Counted from the first letter of the stretch, positions 1-10,096 are shown. The stretch: DNA of 64,000 bases from Hoyosella subflava DQS3-9A1 (GCF_000214175.1 NC_015564.1:4650001-4714000); one strand, 5' to 3'. The notes: generated from the sequence alone by a model not told the origin. Numbers and translations: made by a program.

Positions 1-930
1 CGCGGCCAGTGCCGGAATGTCTGGTCCTGCTGTTGCACTGAGGTATTCGATCGCCAGTTGCGCTAGGTCCACTACGAAATCCGCTCGTCGGAGCTTCTGC
101 GCGGTTGCCGCAAGGCCGGCTGCCCTGCGATACGCTCCGGGCACGCCGTGGGCAGTTGTGGATGATGCGATGCCGGCCCAGCACTGAACTGATGTGTGTG
201 CGCGCGCATGTTCGAGCTTCTCGCGGAAGCTAGCTACCGCGGAGGCGGCGCTCCCGGAGGACCAGTGCACGACGACCCACCCGTTCAGGTCGAGGCGCAA
301 ATACGCATTCGCCATAGCTTCGATCCGAGCCTTTAGGTCCCCAATGTCAGATCCGGCGGATGAGGAGCCGACGAGTTGGAACACTGCAATCGTGTAGTTC
401 GCGTTGGGCCCGACATCGAATAGCCCCGTGGCTTCTCCCGACTGCAGAAGTGCATCGGCGGCGGCGCGGTTCCGCTCACGCACATCCGATAGCGGGTCAC
501 CGGATCGGTACGCTGCCTCAGTAGCAATGAGTGATACCACCTGAAAAATGTACTCGGCTACCCGTGGCATTTGCTCCGCCAGCGCGGCGCGCTCAGAAGG
601 ACTCGATTCGGCCACTACACGACGCCACAAAGCCGCGGATACGGCCTGGTAGGCACCAGTGAGCTCACTGAGCGTGGCACCGCTGGCTAGACGGGTCATT
701 GCCAGGTCGGTGATAGTTCGCAGCTCATGCGCCGTCGGAAGCTTCCCGGTTTCGAGAAATGTGACCAACGCTTCCACGTTGTGTGAAATCCCGGCGAAAA
801 AGTCACTTGCCACCAGCTCGCTCGGCACACGCTGATAAGTCGGTCCGCCCTGGCTCGCATACCAATCGATTGCGGCTTTCAGCCGGCTACGCAATGTCGA
901 GTTCGGCACGGCCGTCGAATTCGCTTCCAT
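1..930 (-). CDS. PucR-family transcriptional regulator (C-terminus cut by window edge)
   Basis: The minus-strand frame is open from an ATG at 930 to the left edge, about 310 codons with no stop. It reads as the helical N-terminal region and following linker domain of PucR/CdaR-type regulators (an RsbRD-like N-terminus, then a GGDEF-like fold region). The C-terminal PucR helix-turn-helix lies outside the window. GGGAG sits 9 nt before the ATG. An in-frame ATG at 996 would add 22 residues but has no clear ribosome binding site. The gene is divergent from the acyl-CoA synthetase at 1063, so it may control the fatty-acid genes next to it; that is inference. The family call rests on reading the translation by eye. 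Confidence 0.75.
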   Translation of the reverse strand, partial: MEANSTAVPNSTLRSRLKAAIDWYASQGGPTYQRVPSELVASDFFAGISHNVEALVTFLETGKLPTAHELRTITDLAMTRLASGATLSELTGAYQAVSAALWRRVVAESSPSERAALAEQMPRVAEYIFQVVSLIATEAAYRSGDPLSDVRERNRAAADALLQSGEATGLFDVGPNANYTIAVFQLVGSSSAGSDIGDLKARIEAMANAYLRLDLNGWVVVHWSSGSAASAVASFREKLEHARAHTSVQCWAGIASSTTAHGVPGAYRRAAGLAATAQKLRRADFVVDLAQLAIEYLSATAGPDIPALAA

Positions 931-1062
931 CAATGCACACTCCCAGCCGTTGCCAATTTGCACAACCGCGGCTCCGCAAGTTTGTCGATTCGTCATTGTC
1001 GCAACGAACCGGCCTGATGTGTGATCAGTAGCACAGCAGCCGTTTACAAGGGAGTACATACT

Positions 1063-2664
1063 TTGATCTCAATGCGCACGGTCGTCGAATCAGCCCGGCT
1101 TCGAGGACAACAGATTGCCGTGATGCAGCGCAGTGGAATCATCGACCTCAAACGTCCGCTGCGGGTGCGGCAAAAATCTAGCGCGCTAAAAACTCTCGGC
1201 CCAATTGCGAGTGGAATCACGACCGGCGCGCGGTGGCATGGTGATCGAATCGCACTCGTAGACAGGGAGGGCGCCCTCACCTACGCGCAGCTTGATCTTC
1301 TCACCAACGGGATCGCACACCGATGGCGCGCCCTTGGCATCGATGAGACGTCGGTGATCGCGGTGATGTGCAGGGATCACCGTGGACTCGTCGAGGGGAT
1401 GGTCGCCGCCGCGAAAGTCGGATCCAGGCTGGTACTCATGAACACTGGATTCAGCTCTAGGCAGTTCGTTGATGTTGCGGCTCGTGAACGCATATCGGCA
1501 GTGGTATCAGATGACGAATTCAACGCGATGGTCGCCGCACTTCCGCCGGACATCACCAGGCTGAGTACTGCAGTCCCCCATAACCGAGACTTCGAGAACA
1601 GCGACGCCGTTTCCCGCCCTTCGAGACAGGGCCAGTTTGTCCTCCTCACCGGAGGGACGACCGGGACTCCTAAAGGCGCTCCTCGCGAGGTCGGGTCCAC
1701 CTTCGCCGCTGCGCAGTTCCTGGACCGCGTCCCGCTTCGTAGCGCACAGACAGTGTTGCTGTGCGCACCACTGTTTCACGGAACTGCGTTGTCACAATTC
1801 ATCATTGCCGTGAATCTTGGCTGCACGATCGTTCTTCACGGGCGGTTCAATGCCGCGCTCGCTTTAGAACAAATCGAGGCACACCGATGCGACGCAGTGG
1901 TGCTCGTACCAACGATGCTCCGACGTATCCTCGACTGCTCGGACATCAACCGTCGGCGAACCGACAGTGTGTCAGTCATTTTCACAGCCGGAGCTGCACT
2001 GGCGCCAAGCCTCGGAGATCGGGCCATAGCCCACTTCGGATCCGTCGTCTACAACTACTACGGGTGCACTGAGACGGGAACCGCCTCCATTGCTACGCCC
2101 GAGGATTGGATCGCGGCGCCGGGAACCGTCGGTCGACCACCGCTCGGCATCACGGTGGCACTGGTCGATACGGACGGCAAGATCGTAAACAGCCCCGGCC
2201 GCAAAGGCACCATCCACGTCGGTAACTCGATCTCGTTCCAGGGGTACTCCTCAGGTGGAAGCAAGAGCGTTGCTCACGGCCTGATGTCCACCGGTGATGT
2301 CGGGCATTGGAATTCACAGGGACTGCTCTTCGTGGATGGACGCGACGACGACATGATCGTCTCTGGCGGTGAGAACGTGTTCCCGGGCGAAGTGGAGGCC
2401 GCCCTCTATGCGCATCCCGAAATCACGGAGGCTGCTGTCACGGGAGTGCCCGACGAGGAGTTCGGACAGCGTTTGTCGGCAGTGATTGTCCGGTCCAATC
2501 CAGACCTGGATGCTCACGCTGTCCGCGATTACGTCCGCTCCGAACTCGCGCGATTCAAGGTTCCCCGCGACGTTCTGTTCGTGGACGAGATACCGCGAAC
2601 CACCGCCGGGAAAATCGATCGTCGGGCGATGACCACGCTCACAGCAGAAGCCCGAACTGAGTGA
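1063..2664 (+). CDS. Long-chain acyl-CoA synthetase (AMP-binding, FadD12-like)
   Basis: This is an ANL-superfamily adenylating enzyme that would activate fatty acids with ATP and CoA. The P-loop motif LLTGGTTGTPKGAP lies near residue 193. It is followed by the YYGCTETG adenine-binding motif, the STGDVG motif and a C-terminal domain ending in PRTTAGKIDRR with the catalytic lysine. The N-terminus contains SGIIDLKRPLR, typical of mycobacterial FadD12/FadD2 proteins. I chose the TTG at 1063 because AAGGGAG lies 8 nt upstream. GTG 1021 and ATG 1072 are alternatives. A secreted lipase gene follows after about 110 nt, so released fatty acids may be its substrates. Substrate chain length cannot be read from sequence. 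Confidence 0.9.
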   Translation: MISMRTVVESARLRGQQIAVMQRSGIIDLKRPLRVRQKSSALKTLGPIASGITTGARWHGDRIALVDREGALTYAQLDLLTNGIAHRWRALGIDETSVIAVMCRDHRGLVEGMVAAAKVGSRLVLMNTGFSSRQFVDVAARERISAVVSDDEFNAMVAALPPDITRLSTAVPHNRDFENSDAVSRPSRQGQFVLLTGGTTGTPKGAPREVGSTFAAAQFLDRVPLRSAQTVLLCAPLFHGTALSQFIIAVNLGCTIVLHGRFNAALALEQIEAHRCDAVVLVPTMLRRILDCSDINRRRTDSVSVIFTAGAALAPSLGDRAIAHFGSVVYNYYGCTETGTASIATPEDWIAAPGTVGRPPLGITVALVDTDGKIVNSPGRKGTIHVGNSISFQGYSSGGSKSVAHGLMSTGDVGHWNSQGLLFVDGRDDDMIVSGGENVFPGEVEAALYAHPEITEAAVTGVPDEEFGQRLSAVIVRSNPDLDAHAVRDYVRSELARFKVPRDVLFVDEIPRTTAGKIDRRAMTTLTAEARTE

Positions 2665-2776
2665 TACGCGGGCGCTGCCACCGATTTCCTGCCGGTCGCT
2701 GAATCCCGGAGCGTCACGATCCACACCAAGCGAGCCGCCGAAGGGTGATTCGGAAACAGATAGGAGATACCCCGAG

Positions 2777-4117
2777 ATGATCAGTACGAGCCGATGGTGG
2801 GCAATGCGGACGGTGGCCCTGCTCACCGTCGTGGGCGTTGTGGCAGGTGGCGGGGTAGCCGCCGCCGACCCGGAGTTCCCTCCGTCATTCCCACCCAGCC
2901 AGAATCAGCTGCCCCAGCTACCCTCCGAACCAGAACTCTACGACCTTCTCCCCATTCCGGTTCCTGACAAAGATCCCTGGTACGCCGACCCGCCGAATAT
3001 GGCAGATCTGGCTCCTGGCCAAATCGTACGAACACGGGAGGTCCAAACCCGGATACTGGGTGTACCATTCCCCGTCCACACCCGGCAACTGCTGTTTCGC
3101 TCGACCGATGTTCACGGCAATCCGATCGTGACCGCCACCTCGGTTATTGTTCCCGGCATTCCGTGGACCGGAAGTCCTCGGCCAGTTGTCTCGTTTCAGG
3201 AAGCCATCGATTCGACCGATTCATCGTGCAACCCCTCGCATACGCTCCAGGTCGGCACGATGAAAGAAATGCCGCTATTAGCCGGTTGGCTAGCGCAAGG
3301 TTTCGCCATCAACGTTCCTGACTTCGGCGGAAAGTTCAACACATTCAACACATATGACGAGGGGAAAATGGTCCTCGACAGCCTCCGGGCGGTGAAGAAT
3401 GACACCACGTTAGGGCTGTCGGATTCAGCAATAGCCTTGTACGGCTACTCGGGTGGCGGGTCTGGATCGATCCGCGCTGCCGAACTCCGGCAGAGCTACG
3501 CACCGGATGTGCATCTGAGTGGCACCGCCATCGGGGGCACCCCCGGAGATCTCGTGGCATTGTCAGAATTCGCCACGACAGCGCAGCCCGGACTCACTGG
3601 CACTGCCAACTTCACAATGTGGCTGGGGTTCGCGGCCCTTTCACACCATTATCCGGATGCGTTCGACGCCAGCGAACTTCTGACTGTCGAGGGCCAGCAG
3701 ATCGTGGCCGACCTGCAGAGCCGCTGCGTGTACACCGCAGCCCTTACCGGCGTGTACCGGCCGATCGACGAGTACTTCCAGCCGGGAAGGTCGCTCGCCT
3801 CTACCCCAGCCGTTCTGGAGGTTCTTCGAGCGAACAGCCTCGGCCAGCACGTTCCGGACAGTCCCGTCCTGTGGTGGCACTCGGTATGGGATGAACTCGT
3901 TCCACAATCCACGGTCCTGCCGACCGTGCAAAAGTATTGGGATAACGGAGCGGACCTGCGTTTCTACACCTCGCCAATACCGGAACACATCACGAACGCC
4001 GTCGTCGGATACCCGCCTGCATTGGTATGGATCAGCGAGATCCTGCGAGGGCTGCCACCGGGACCGCGAGTCAAGGAAGACTTCGCGCCACTTCCCCCGG
4101 ACTTCCCTGGCGCCTGA
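2777..4117 (+). CDS. Secreted lipase (secretory lipase family, LIP)
   Basis: The protein is 446 aa with a Sec signal peptide (hydrophobic stretch about residues 10-30, ending AAADP). The mature part matches the actinobacterial and fungal secretory lipase family (PF03583 type). The nucleophile elbow GYSGGGS places the catalytic serine at residue 225. WDELVPQ and the later PEHI segment give the probable catalytic Asp and His. The family hydrolyses triacylglycerols or other esters outside the cell. AGGAG precedes the ATG. Its position just downstream of an acyl-CoA synthetase in the same direction suggests a lipid-scavenging pair. Confidence 0.88.
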   Translation: MISTSRWWAMRTVALLTVVGVVAGGGVAAADPEFPPSFPPSQNQLPQLPSEPELYDLLPIPVPDKDPWYADPPNMADLAPGQIVRTREVQTRILGVPFPVHTRQLLFRSTDVHGNPIVTATSVIVPGIPWTGSPRPVVSFQEAIDSTDSSCNPSHTLQVGTMKEMPLLAGWLAQGFAINVPDFGGKFNTFNTYDEGKMVLDSLRAVKNDTTLGLSDSAIALYGYSGGGSGSIRAAELRQSYAPDVHLSGTAIGGTPGDLVALSEFATTAQPGLTGTANFTMWLGFAALSHHYPDAFDASELLTVEGQQIVADLQSRCVYTAALTGVYRPIDEYFQPGRSLASTPAVLEVLRANSLGQHVPDSPVLWWHSVWDELVPQSTVLPTVQKYWDNGADLRFYTSPIPEHITNAVVGYPPALVWISEILRGLPPGPRVKEDFAPLPPDFPGA

Positions 4118-4131
4118 ACTGAAACTCGTGA

Positions 4132-4171
4132 TGCCTTTCTTGGGGAATCTACGATTCACCTTAGAAAGGCA
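4132..4171. repeat. Inverted repeat downstream of lipase gene
   Basis: The 9-bp arms TGCCTTTCT (4132-4140) and AGAAAGGCA (4163-4171) are perfectly complementary across a 22-nt spacer. It lies between the convergent lipase and DinB genes, so a weak bidirectional terminator is possible. The long loop and lack of a T-tract make this uncertain. Confidence 0.4.
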
Positions 4172-4232
4172 CATACCTTGCGATTGTCATCGGCGGCGGA
4201 GCAGCCTGGACAGGAACGATCTCCAGGGCTAG

Positions 4233-4763
4233 CTAACGGATGCCCGCACGCAGCGCCATCCCTTTGATGTACGCTGCCTGCCCTAAGTGCTGCAGACAAT
4301 CACCTTCGACACTGACGATCCGCACGGCGGCGGTGACAGGAGGGTCCCAGGCCTCGTCGACGACGCGGTCCAGCTCGTCGGCGGTGAGAGTTTCGATGTA
4401 GCGCCGAGTTAGCTCGTGGACGTCGGCGTGATATTCCGCAACTAGTTGCGCCCCTGCGGTCACCTTGCCTACGTCGTCGCTGCTGTGGCCATAGCCGATG
4501 TCCGCGTCGTCGAACGGGAGGCCGAAACGTCCCGCCCAGCCACACTCGGTGTAGGCCTGCGCCACCCCCGCTAACCCTGAAATGTGGTCGTCCTGCACAC
4601 GCGCGAGATGCCACAGCAACCACGACATCGAGTTGGCGCCGGGGTCGGGACGGTAGACCGCAATCGCATCCGGCAGGTCCGCGGTGATGTCTTCGACGAG
4701 CTCGCGGATTCGCCCAAACGAATCGAGCAGGAGCCTCGTCACCGGCGCACTCTCAGAACTCAT
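4233..4763 (-). CDS. DinB-family protein
   Basis: The protein is 176 aa with the DinB/YfiT four-helix pattern. The metal-ligand histidines sit in SWLLWHLARVQDDH (first motif) and in DCLQHLGQAAY near the C-terminus. In actinobacteria this family includes mycothiol-dependent metalloenzymes, but the exact reaction cannot be inferred here. The ATG at 4763 is preceded by GAGAGGCGGA, a much better ribosome binding site than the upstream in-frame start at 4802. It is convergent with the lipase gene and divergent from the SRPBCC gene. No operon partner is visible. Confidence 0.82.
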   Translation of the reverse strand: MSSESAPVTRLLLDSFGRIRELVEDITADLPDAIAVYRPDPGANSMSWLLWHLARVQDDHISGLAGVAQAYTECGWAGRFGLPFDDADIGYGHSSDDVGKVTAGAQLVAEYHADVHELTRRYIETLTADELDRVVDEAWDPPVTAAVRIVSVEGDCLQHLGQAAYIKGMALRAGIR

Positions 4764-4903
4764 GATTATCCGCCTCTCTTGGAAAATCTTGGCTTTTCCC
4801 AATACTCCTTAATACTCTTGTGTGTTAGGTGCTGAAACCATCCTCGCACTAGATTTGAGCTGCAGCACTGATCCAGTCGCTTGGCGATCCATCAGGAGTC
4901 ATC

Positions 4904-5371
4904 ATGGGCGAAAACACCTTCACAGTTAGCCGTTCCGCCACGATCGGTGCGCCGCCGACCACCGTGTACGAATTGCTGTCGAACTTCCACAACTGGCCGA
5001 AATGGTCACCGTGGGAGGAACTGGATCCCAACATGGAACGGAACTTTTCGGGCGCGGAGGCCGGAGAGGGCGCCGAGTACTCGTGGTCCGGCAACAAGAA
5101 AGCAGGCAAAGGCCGGATGAGAATCATCGAGGCCATCACACCCTCCAAGGTCCGCATCGCGCTCACCTTCGTGAAACCGTTCAAATCGGAGAACACAACT
5201 TCATTCACCATCACCAGGAAAGGCGACAATTCTGAAGTGACCTGGACAATGGTGGGAGCCAAGAGCATCTTCTCGCGCGTCATGGTGCTCTTCGGCGGAA
5301 TGGACAAGATGATCGGGAAGGACTTCGAGAAGGGCCTTGCCAAGCTCAAGCGTGAGGCGGAGCGTCTTTGA
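4904..5371 (+). CDS. SRPBCC (START-like) family protein
   Basis: The protein is 155 aa with a polyketide cyclase/dehydrase-like START fold. The N-terminal beta strand and helix (IGAPPTTVYELLSNFHNWPKWSPWEEL) are typical, followed by TWTMVG and a long C-terminal helix. It would bind a small hydrophobic ligand; enzymatic activity is unproven. AGGAG lies 7 nt before the ATG. The 3' end overlaps the 3' end of the convergent aconitase gene by 26 bp. Confidence 0.85.
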   Translation: MGENTFTVSRSATIGAPPTTVYELLSNFHNWPKWSPWEELDPNMERNFSGAEAGEGAEYSWSGNKKAGKGRMRIIEAITPSKVRIALTFVKPFKSENTTSFTITRKGDNSEVTWTMVGAKSIFSRVMVLFGGMDKMIGKDFEKGLAKLKREAERL

Positions 5372-7331
5372 AGGCGAGTGAGGGAATAAGACCGCCCGCA
5401 ACGACGCCCTCAACCTGGCGCGTCGACATGCGGTGACGCACCGGGATATCAACCCCTTTTGTCGCGTTGTGCACAGTTAGTTCCTTACCGCTCTGCAGCG
5501 CGTCACGAACTCCGTCGATGACGATCACATCGTCAGCGTCGATCTGCTCGTAATCTTCGGGATTGACGAATTCGAGGGGAACGATGCCGAAGTTGGCGAG
5601 ATTTTGCCAGTGGATACGGGCAAACGACTGCGCGATAACCGCGCGTAACCCCAGGTACCGCGGGGTTATTGCCGCGTGTTCACGCGACGATCCCTGGCCG
5701 TAATTGTCGCCACCGACAATGATGTGCCCCTCCTTCCCTGCGGTTTTTGCGGCGCGCTCGGGATACGTCTCATCCACCCTCGTGAACGTGAATTCGGCTA
5801 GCTTTGGAACATTCGAGCGGAACGGCAGGGCCTGCGCTCCTGCTGGTGAAATTTCGTCGGTCGACACGTTGTCGCCCACCTTGAGCATCACCGGGGCTTC
5901 AAGCTTGTCCGGCAAAGCCGGGAAATCAGGCAGCGCGCTGATGTTCTTGCCCCGCACTGGCTCAATCTTCAGCGCTTCCTCCTTTTCGGGAGGCGCGACG
6001 AGCATCGCGGTGTTGACTGCGGCGCGCGCAGGCAAATCAAGTGCCGGATAATCAAGACCAACGTCTTTCGCCCACTCGCGGGGATCAGTAATTTTGCCCG
6101 TCAGCGCAGAAGCAGCCGCCGTTTCCGGAGAGCACAACCACACTGAATCTTCCTTTGTCCCCGAGCGCCCCGGGAAGTTCCGCGGAAATGTCCGCAGCGA
6201 ATTTCGGCCGACTGCCGGTGCTTGCCCCATCCCGATGCAACCCATGCAACCGGACTGGTGGATTCGCGCCCCAGCGATCACGAGCTCCGCGGTGGCCCCC
6301 ATGTTCGTAAGGTCCGTCAGGATTTCGCGAGAGGTCGGATTGACGTCGAAACTCACGGAAGAATCAATTTGGCGCCCCGCGACCATCGCAGCCGCGATCG
6401 CGAAATCACGGAGACCGGGATTGGCTGACGAGCCGAGAACTACCTGACTTACTGGCTCACCTGCGACCTCGCGGACGGGAACCACGTTGTCAGGCGCGGA
6501 CGGCTTCGCGATGAGCGGCTCGATCTCCGACAAGTCGATGTGTTCCTCAACGTCATACGTGGCGCCCTCGTCAGCAAGAAGCTCCTGAAAATCGCCTTCA
6601 CGATCCTCCACGCGCAGAAATTCCAGTACCGCATCGTCCGCGGGGAACACGGAGGTGGTCGCGCCCAGTTCCGCCCCCATGTTCGCGATGACATGGCGGT
6701 CCATAGCGGTGAGATTCGCTAGGCCCGGTCCGTGATACTCGATGATGCGGCCAAGCCCGCCCTTCACGCTGTGGCGGCGAAGCATTTCGAGAATAACGTC
6801 CTTCGCCGAACACCACGGCGGTAGCTCTCCCGTAACCTCGACGCCCCAGATTTCCGGCATGCGCAGATAGAGCGGCTCCCCCGTGATAGCCAAAGCGACC
6901 TCGAGACCTCCGACTCCGATCGCGAGCATGCCCAGTGAGCCGGCGGCCGGGGTGTGTGAATCAGAACCCACAAGCGTCTTCCCCGGAATGCCGAACCGCT
7001 GCATATGGGTCGGGTGGGAAACACCGTTCCCCGCTTTTGAGAACCACAATCCGTAACGCTGGCTCGCGGTACGCAGAAACTCGTGGTCCTCCGCGTTCTT
7101 CTCGTCGGCCTGCAGTAGGTTGTGATCCACGTACTGCACACTGACTTCGGTGCGGGCACGATCGAGTTTGAGTGCTTCGAGTTCCTGCATGACCAGCGTT
7201 CCAGTCGCATCCTGCGTCAGTGTCTGGTCGATACGTAGCGAGATTTCCTCCCCGGGCGTCATCTCGCCCGAGACAAGATGCTCAGCAATGAGCTTCTGGG
7301 CAACGTTGCGGGGTTGTGGGGCATCAGCCAT
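5346..7331 (-). CDS. acn: Aconitate hydratase (short bacterial type)
   Basis: The protein is 661 aa and would interconvert citrate and isocitrate with a [4Fe-4S] cluster. GSDSHTPAAG holds the first cluster region, and SGCMGCIGMGQAP carries the paired cluster cysteines. NFPGRSG is the active-site loop and NYGQGSSREHAA is the C-terminal swivel-domain signature. At about 660 aa it is much shorter than the roughly 930-aa AcnA of mycobacteria and fits the Aquifex-type putative aconitases. The start at 7331 has GGAGGAGG 6 nt upstream. The true housekeeping AcnA may lie elsewhere, so this could be a paralogue with a different hydroxy-acid substrate. Confidence 0.88.
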   Translation of the reverse strand: MADAPQPRNVAQKLIAEHLVSGEMTPGEEISLRIDQTLTQDATGTLVMQELEALKLDRARTEVSVQYVDHNLLQADEKNAEDHEFLRTASQRYGLWFSKAGNGVSHPTHMQRFGIPGKTLVGSDSHTPAAGSLGMLAIGVGGLEVALAITGEPLYLRMPEIWGVEVTGELPPWCSAKDVILEMLRRHSVKGGLGRIIEYHGPGLANLTAMDRHVIANMGAELGATTSVFPADDAVLEFLRVEDREGDFQELLADEGATYDVEEHIDLSEIEPLIAKPSAPDNVVPVREVAGEPVSQVVLGSSANPGLRDFAIAAAMVAGRQIDSSVSFDVNPTSREILTDLTNMGATAELVIAGARIHQSGCMGCIGMGQAPAVGRNSLRTFPRNFPGRSGTKEDSVWLCSPETAAASALTGKITDPREWAKDVGLDYPALDLPARAAVNTAMLVAPPEKEEALKIEPVRGKNISALPDFPALPDKLEAPVMLKVGDNVSTDEISPAGAQALPFRSNVPKLAEFTFTRVDETYPERAAKTAGKEGHIIVGGDNYGQGSSREHAAITPRYLGLRAVIAQSFARIHWQNLANFGIVPLEFVNPEDYEQIDADDVIVIDGVRDALQSGKELTVHNATKGVDIPVRHRMSTRQVEGVVAGGLIPSLAFKDAPPHA

Positions 7332-7432
7332 CAGTGCCTCCTCCAGGCGGCTCAGCGCCAACTGCTTAAGTGCAAACGGGCGTCCTTTGTCGTGTACCCG
7401 ACTGGAGGAGTTCTAATCGTCGCGGTACTCCG

Positions 7433-8554
7433 CTACGGAGTTGTTAATTGCGCACGCGGCTTCGCCGGAGCGATACCCCTGAGTCGCGGATGCAGTTCGA
7501 AGAGAAAATCCATCCGCGCTAGGAGGATGAGCTTGTGTGCGGTCAGCGCGAGGATGACCACCGAGGCTGTGACGAGCAGTGGAAGCACGGCGCCCACGCC
7601 TGGCAGTGCGGTGAGGACCGGCACCTTCAGCAGTAGCGCCACGACGACCGCGATGAGAATGTCCATCATCACGTAGACCGGCAGTGTCCGGGTCCCGATG
7701 CTCTGGAATACATTGCCGACCATAGTGCCGACAAGCCAGGCTGCGACCAGAACGCCAAGGCCCAGGCCAATGGTGGTGACGAGCAGCCGCAGTTCGCGCG
7801 CGTCGAAAACATTGAGCTTGACGATGGGGACGTACACGGCAGCATAGGCGGCCAGCGCTACCAGGACCGTCCAGCCCTTCGCGAGACGACTGAATGCTAC
7901 GACAAGCTGCTTCGCGTGCAGCGCCAGAAGGAAGTAGACGAAATACATCGCCATGTTCCGCCATCCGAAACCGATGTCGGCGAAGAAGCCGTACCGCCCG
8001 TACGCGGAGATCGACAAGGCAACGGCGAACCCGAACTGCACGGCCAGCGGGAACCGCGAGATCAGCTTCGCGACGATCGCGAAAACCGCGAGCCCGTAGA
8101 TGAACCACAAGGCACTGCTCGGCAGATACAGGCCGCGAATCACCGCCTCGAATTTCGCATAACCCCCGTGGCGCACTTCCTCAGGCAGCAAGTTGTGGGC
8201 AACGAAGAACATCAACAACCACACCGTGTACAGGTAAAAGAGGTGTGCGACACGGCTGCGCATCATTTTCGTCCAGGTCATCGAGATCATGCCCTGCGCG
8301 AACAATCCTGAAGCCGCAAAGAACAAGGGCATCCGGATAGGCTGAAGAAACGCGTTGATGTCACGCCAGAACTCAGGCGTGAGGTCCTTCCGGACCAGCA
8401 TTCCCACAGCGTGCAGCAGCACGACAAGTGTGATCGTCAGACCTTTCGCAAGGTCTACCCATTCAACTCGTGGCTTGATTCTCTGGGGTTCGGGAGCATC
8501 CACGGCAACAGTCGGTAGCGGCAGAGAACTCTGCGTTGGCTGTGCCGACTGCAT
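7433..8554 (-). CDS. Membrane acyltransferase (acyltransferase-3 family)
   Basis: The protein is 373 aa with about ten hydrophobic segments after a short polar N-terminus. It begins RVEWVDLAKGLTITLVVLLHA, the typical first helix of acyltransferase-3/OafA/fucose-4-O-acetylase-like proteins, with the conserved histidine in LLHAVG. The family O-acylates sugars or cell-surface polymers using cytoplasmic acyl-CoA. GGGAG lies 9 nt before the ATG. The acceptor is unknown. The aconitase gene is in the same direction about 100 nt downstream, but the two are probably independent. Confidence 0.85.
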   Translation of the reverse strand: MQSAQPTQSSLPLPTVAVDAPEPQRIKPRVEWVDLAKGLTITLVVLLHAVGMLVRKDLTPEFWRDINAFLQPIRMPLFFAASGLFAQGMISMTWTKMMRSRVAHLFYLYTVWLLMFFVAHNLLPEEVRHGGYAKFEAVIRGLYLPSSALWFIYGLAVFAIVAKLISRFPLAVQFGFAVALSISAYGRYGFFADIGFGWRNMAMYFVYFLLALHAKQLVVAFSRLAKGWTVLVALAAYAAVYVPIVKLNVFDARELRLLVTTIGLGLGVLVAAWLVGTMVGNVFQSIGTRTLPVYVMMDILIAVVVALLLKVPVLTALPGVGAVLPLLVTASVVILALTAHKLILLARMDFLFELHPRLRGIAPAKPRAQLTTP

Positions 8555-8665
8555 CGGATCAACTCCCTTTTTTATGCGCGATGACTTAAGAATCCCCTTA
8601 GAAAGTTATGCGCACGTAAAGGTAAGTTGAAGAGCTTTGCAACCAAGGTCACATTGCGATGCCGC

Positions 8666-9925
8666 TCACTGACCGATCAGGGCATCAGCTCTTTCCAGTG
8701 AATCGACCACAGTCGGCCAGCGCTCGGCACCGTCCTCGGGTGTCCCCAGCACGCCATCGGGATCAACAAGCACTATCGACGCGTGATCATCTGTCACAAG
8801 TCGGCGAACCAGTTCGAACGTCAGGCGACGCGCTACATCGCTGAAGCCGGTGACGCGGACGAAGTCGAAAATGATCGCGAGGTCCTCTTGTTCGCGTTGC
8901 TCAACCTCGCGCACCACGGCTTCAATACCTGCAAACCGCACTGCACCCTGTAGCTGATAGCACAGCGCAGTGCCGCGAACACCGCTGGCGCGGAACACCG
9001 AGCGGCCTATCGGCGGGGTCTCCATCAAGTGGAGCTCCATGTCCCGGGACAAATGTTCGAATAGTTCGACGCCCCTAACGCTGTTGCCGCGGCTATCCAC
9101 CCTCGGCGAGTAGACGGCGATACCCAACTGGCCAGGCAGGACGCCGATGATGCCGCCAGCGATGCCACTCTTCGCCGGGATTCCAACAGCTGACATCCAG
9201 TCCCCGGCGGCGTCATACATGCCGCAGGTCAGCATCACGCTGAGCACCTGACGCACCGTGGCGCGGCTGAGCAGTCGGTCCCCAGAGATGGGCTGCAGGC
9301 CACCATTCGCGAACGTCGCAGCCATCAGCGACAGATCACGCGTCGTCACCGAGAAGGCACACTGCCAGGTATAGCCGCGCACCACTTCGGCTGGTTCTTC
9401 CTCGAGCACGTCAACTGTGCGCAGCATATGCCCGATCGCGAGGTTGCGATGCGCCACGTTGTGCTCCGACTCATCAAAGCTAAGTTCCCGGCCCGCAAGC
9501 TGACTGTAGTGCTGCCGGATTCGGGCTGTCCGCTCGTCGCAATCGGCACCGGAAACGAGAGCATGTGCGGCTATCGCACCTGCATTGATCATCGCGTTAA
9601 ATGGGCGTCCGGTCGAGGGCTCCAGAGAGATCTCGTTGAACGCATCGCCTGACGGTTCGACACCGATCTTGCGATGTACTGCGTCCTCTCCCGAATCCTC
9701 GAGCGCGAGTCCGTAGGTAAAGGGTTTGGACATCGACTCGATAGGAAAGTGGTTGTCGGCGTCACCGGCGCAATACGTCGCGCCCTCGACCGTGGTTATT
9801 GCGATCGCCAGTTGGTCAGGGTCGCACTCGGGGGCATTCCGGTACGCATCTTTCACCTCACCACTGTGGTCAGGCGCGTAGCGCTTGAGAACGTGCTCGA
9901 GATAGTCAGGCACCGGAGACTTCAT
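8666..9925 (-). CDS. glsA: Glutaminase A with C-terminal STAS domain
   Basis: The protein is 419 aa. Residues 1-300 are a serine-dependent beta-lactamase-like glutaminase with the S64-M-S-K67 catalytic motif (PIESMSKPF), NAMINAGAI, and a glycine-rich block before GVLPGQLGIAVYSPR. It hydrolyses glutamine to glutamate and ammonia. Residues from about 315 form a STAS domain (LAIIFDFVRVTGFSDVARR), as in other actinobacterial glutaminases. STAS domains usually mediate partner or nucleotide binding, so activity may be controlled through it. The gene is divergent from the OhrR-like regulator at 10147, and the shared 220-bp spacer contains a strong palindrome. Confidence 0.92.
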   Translation of the reverse strand: MKSPVPDYLEHVLKRYAPDHSGEVKDAYRNAPECDPDQLAIAITTVEGATYCAGDADNHFPIESMSKPFTYGLALEDSGEDAVHRKIGVEPSGDAFNEISLEPSTGRPFNAMINAGAIAAHALVSGADCDERTARIRQHYSQLAGRELSFDESEHNVAHRNLAIGHMLRTVDVLEEEPAEVVRGYTWQCAFSVTTRDLSLMAATFANGGLQPISGDRLLSRATVRQVLSVMLTCGMYDAAGDWMSAVGIPAKSGIAGGIIGVLPGQLGIAVYSPRVDSRGNSVRGVELFEHLSRDMELHLMETPPIGRSVFRASGVRGTALCYQLQGAVRFAGIEAVVREVEQREQEDLAIIFDFVRVTGFSDVARRLTFELVRRLVTDDHASIVLVDPDGVLGTPEDGAERWPTVVDSLERADALIGQ

Positions 9926-10096
9926 GGATCTGGTCTACCCCGTGGCTTCCACCCCAATCCCCGACTCCGCACCATCTTCCGACGACAGAATCCACAAGCT
10001 GGGGGACCAAAGGATGGCAATAGAGCATTCAATCAGCGCAGCCGAACGTGGCCGGCAAGCATGCGGCCTTCCCGCCGAGGAGTAAACAGCCAGGTA

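Noticed and set aside
7413-8108. 231-codon minus-strand frame
   Set aside because: Arg-rich translation in another frame of the membrane acyltransferase, with no domain.
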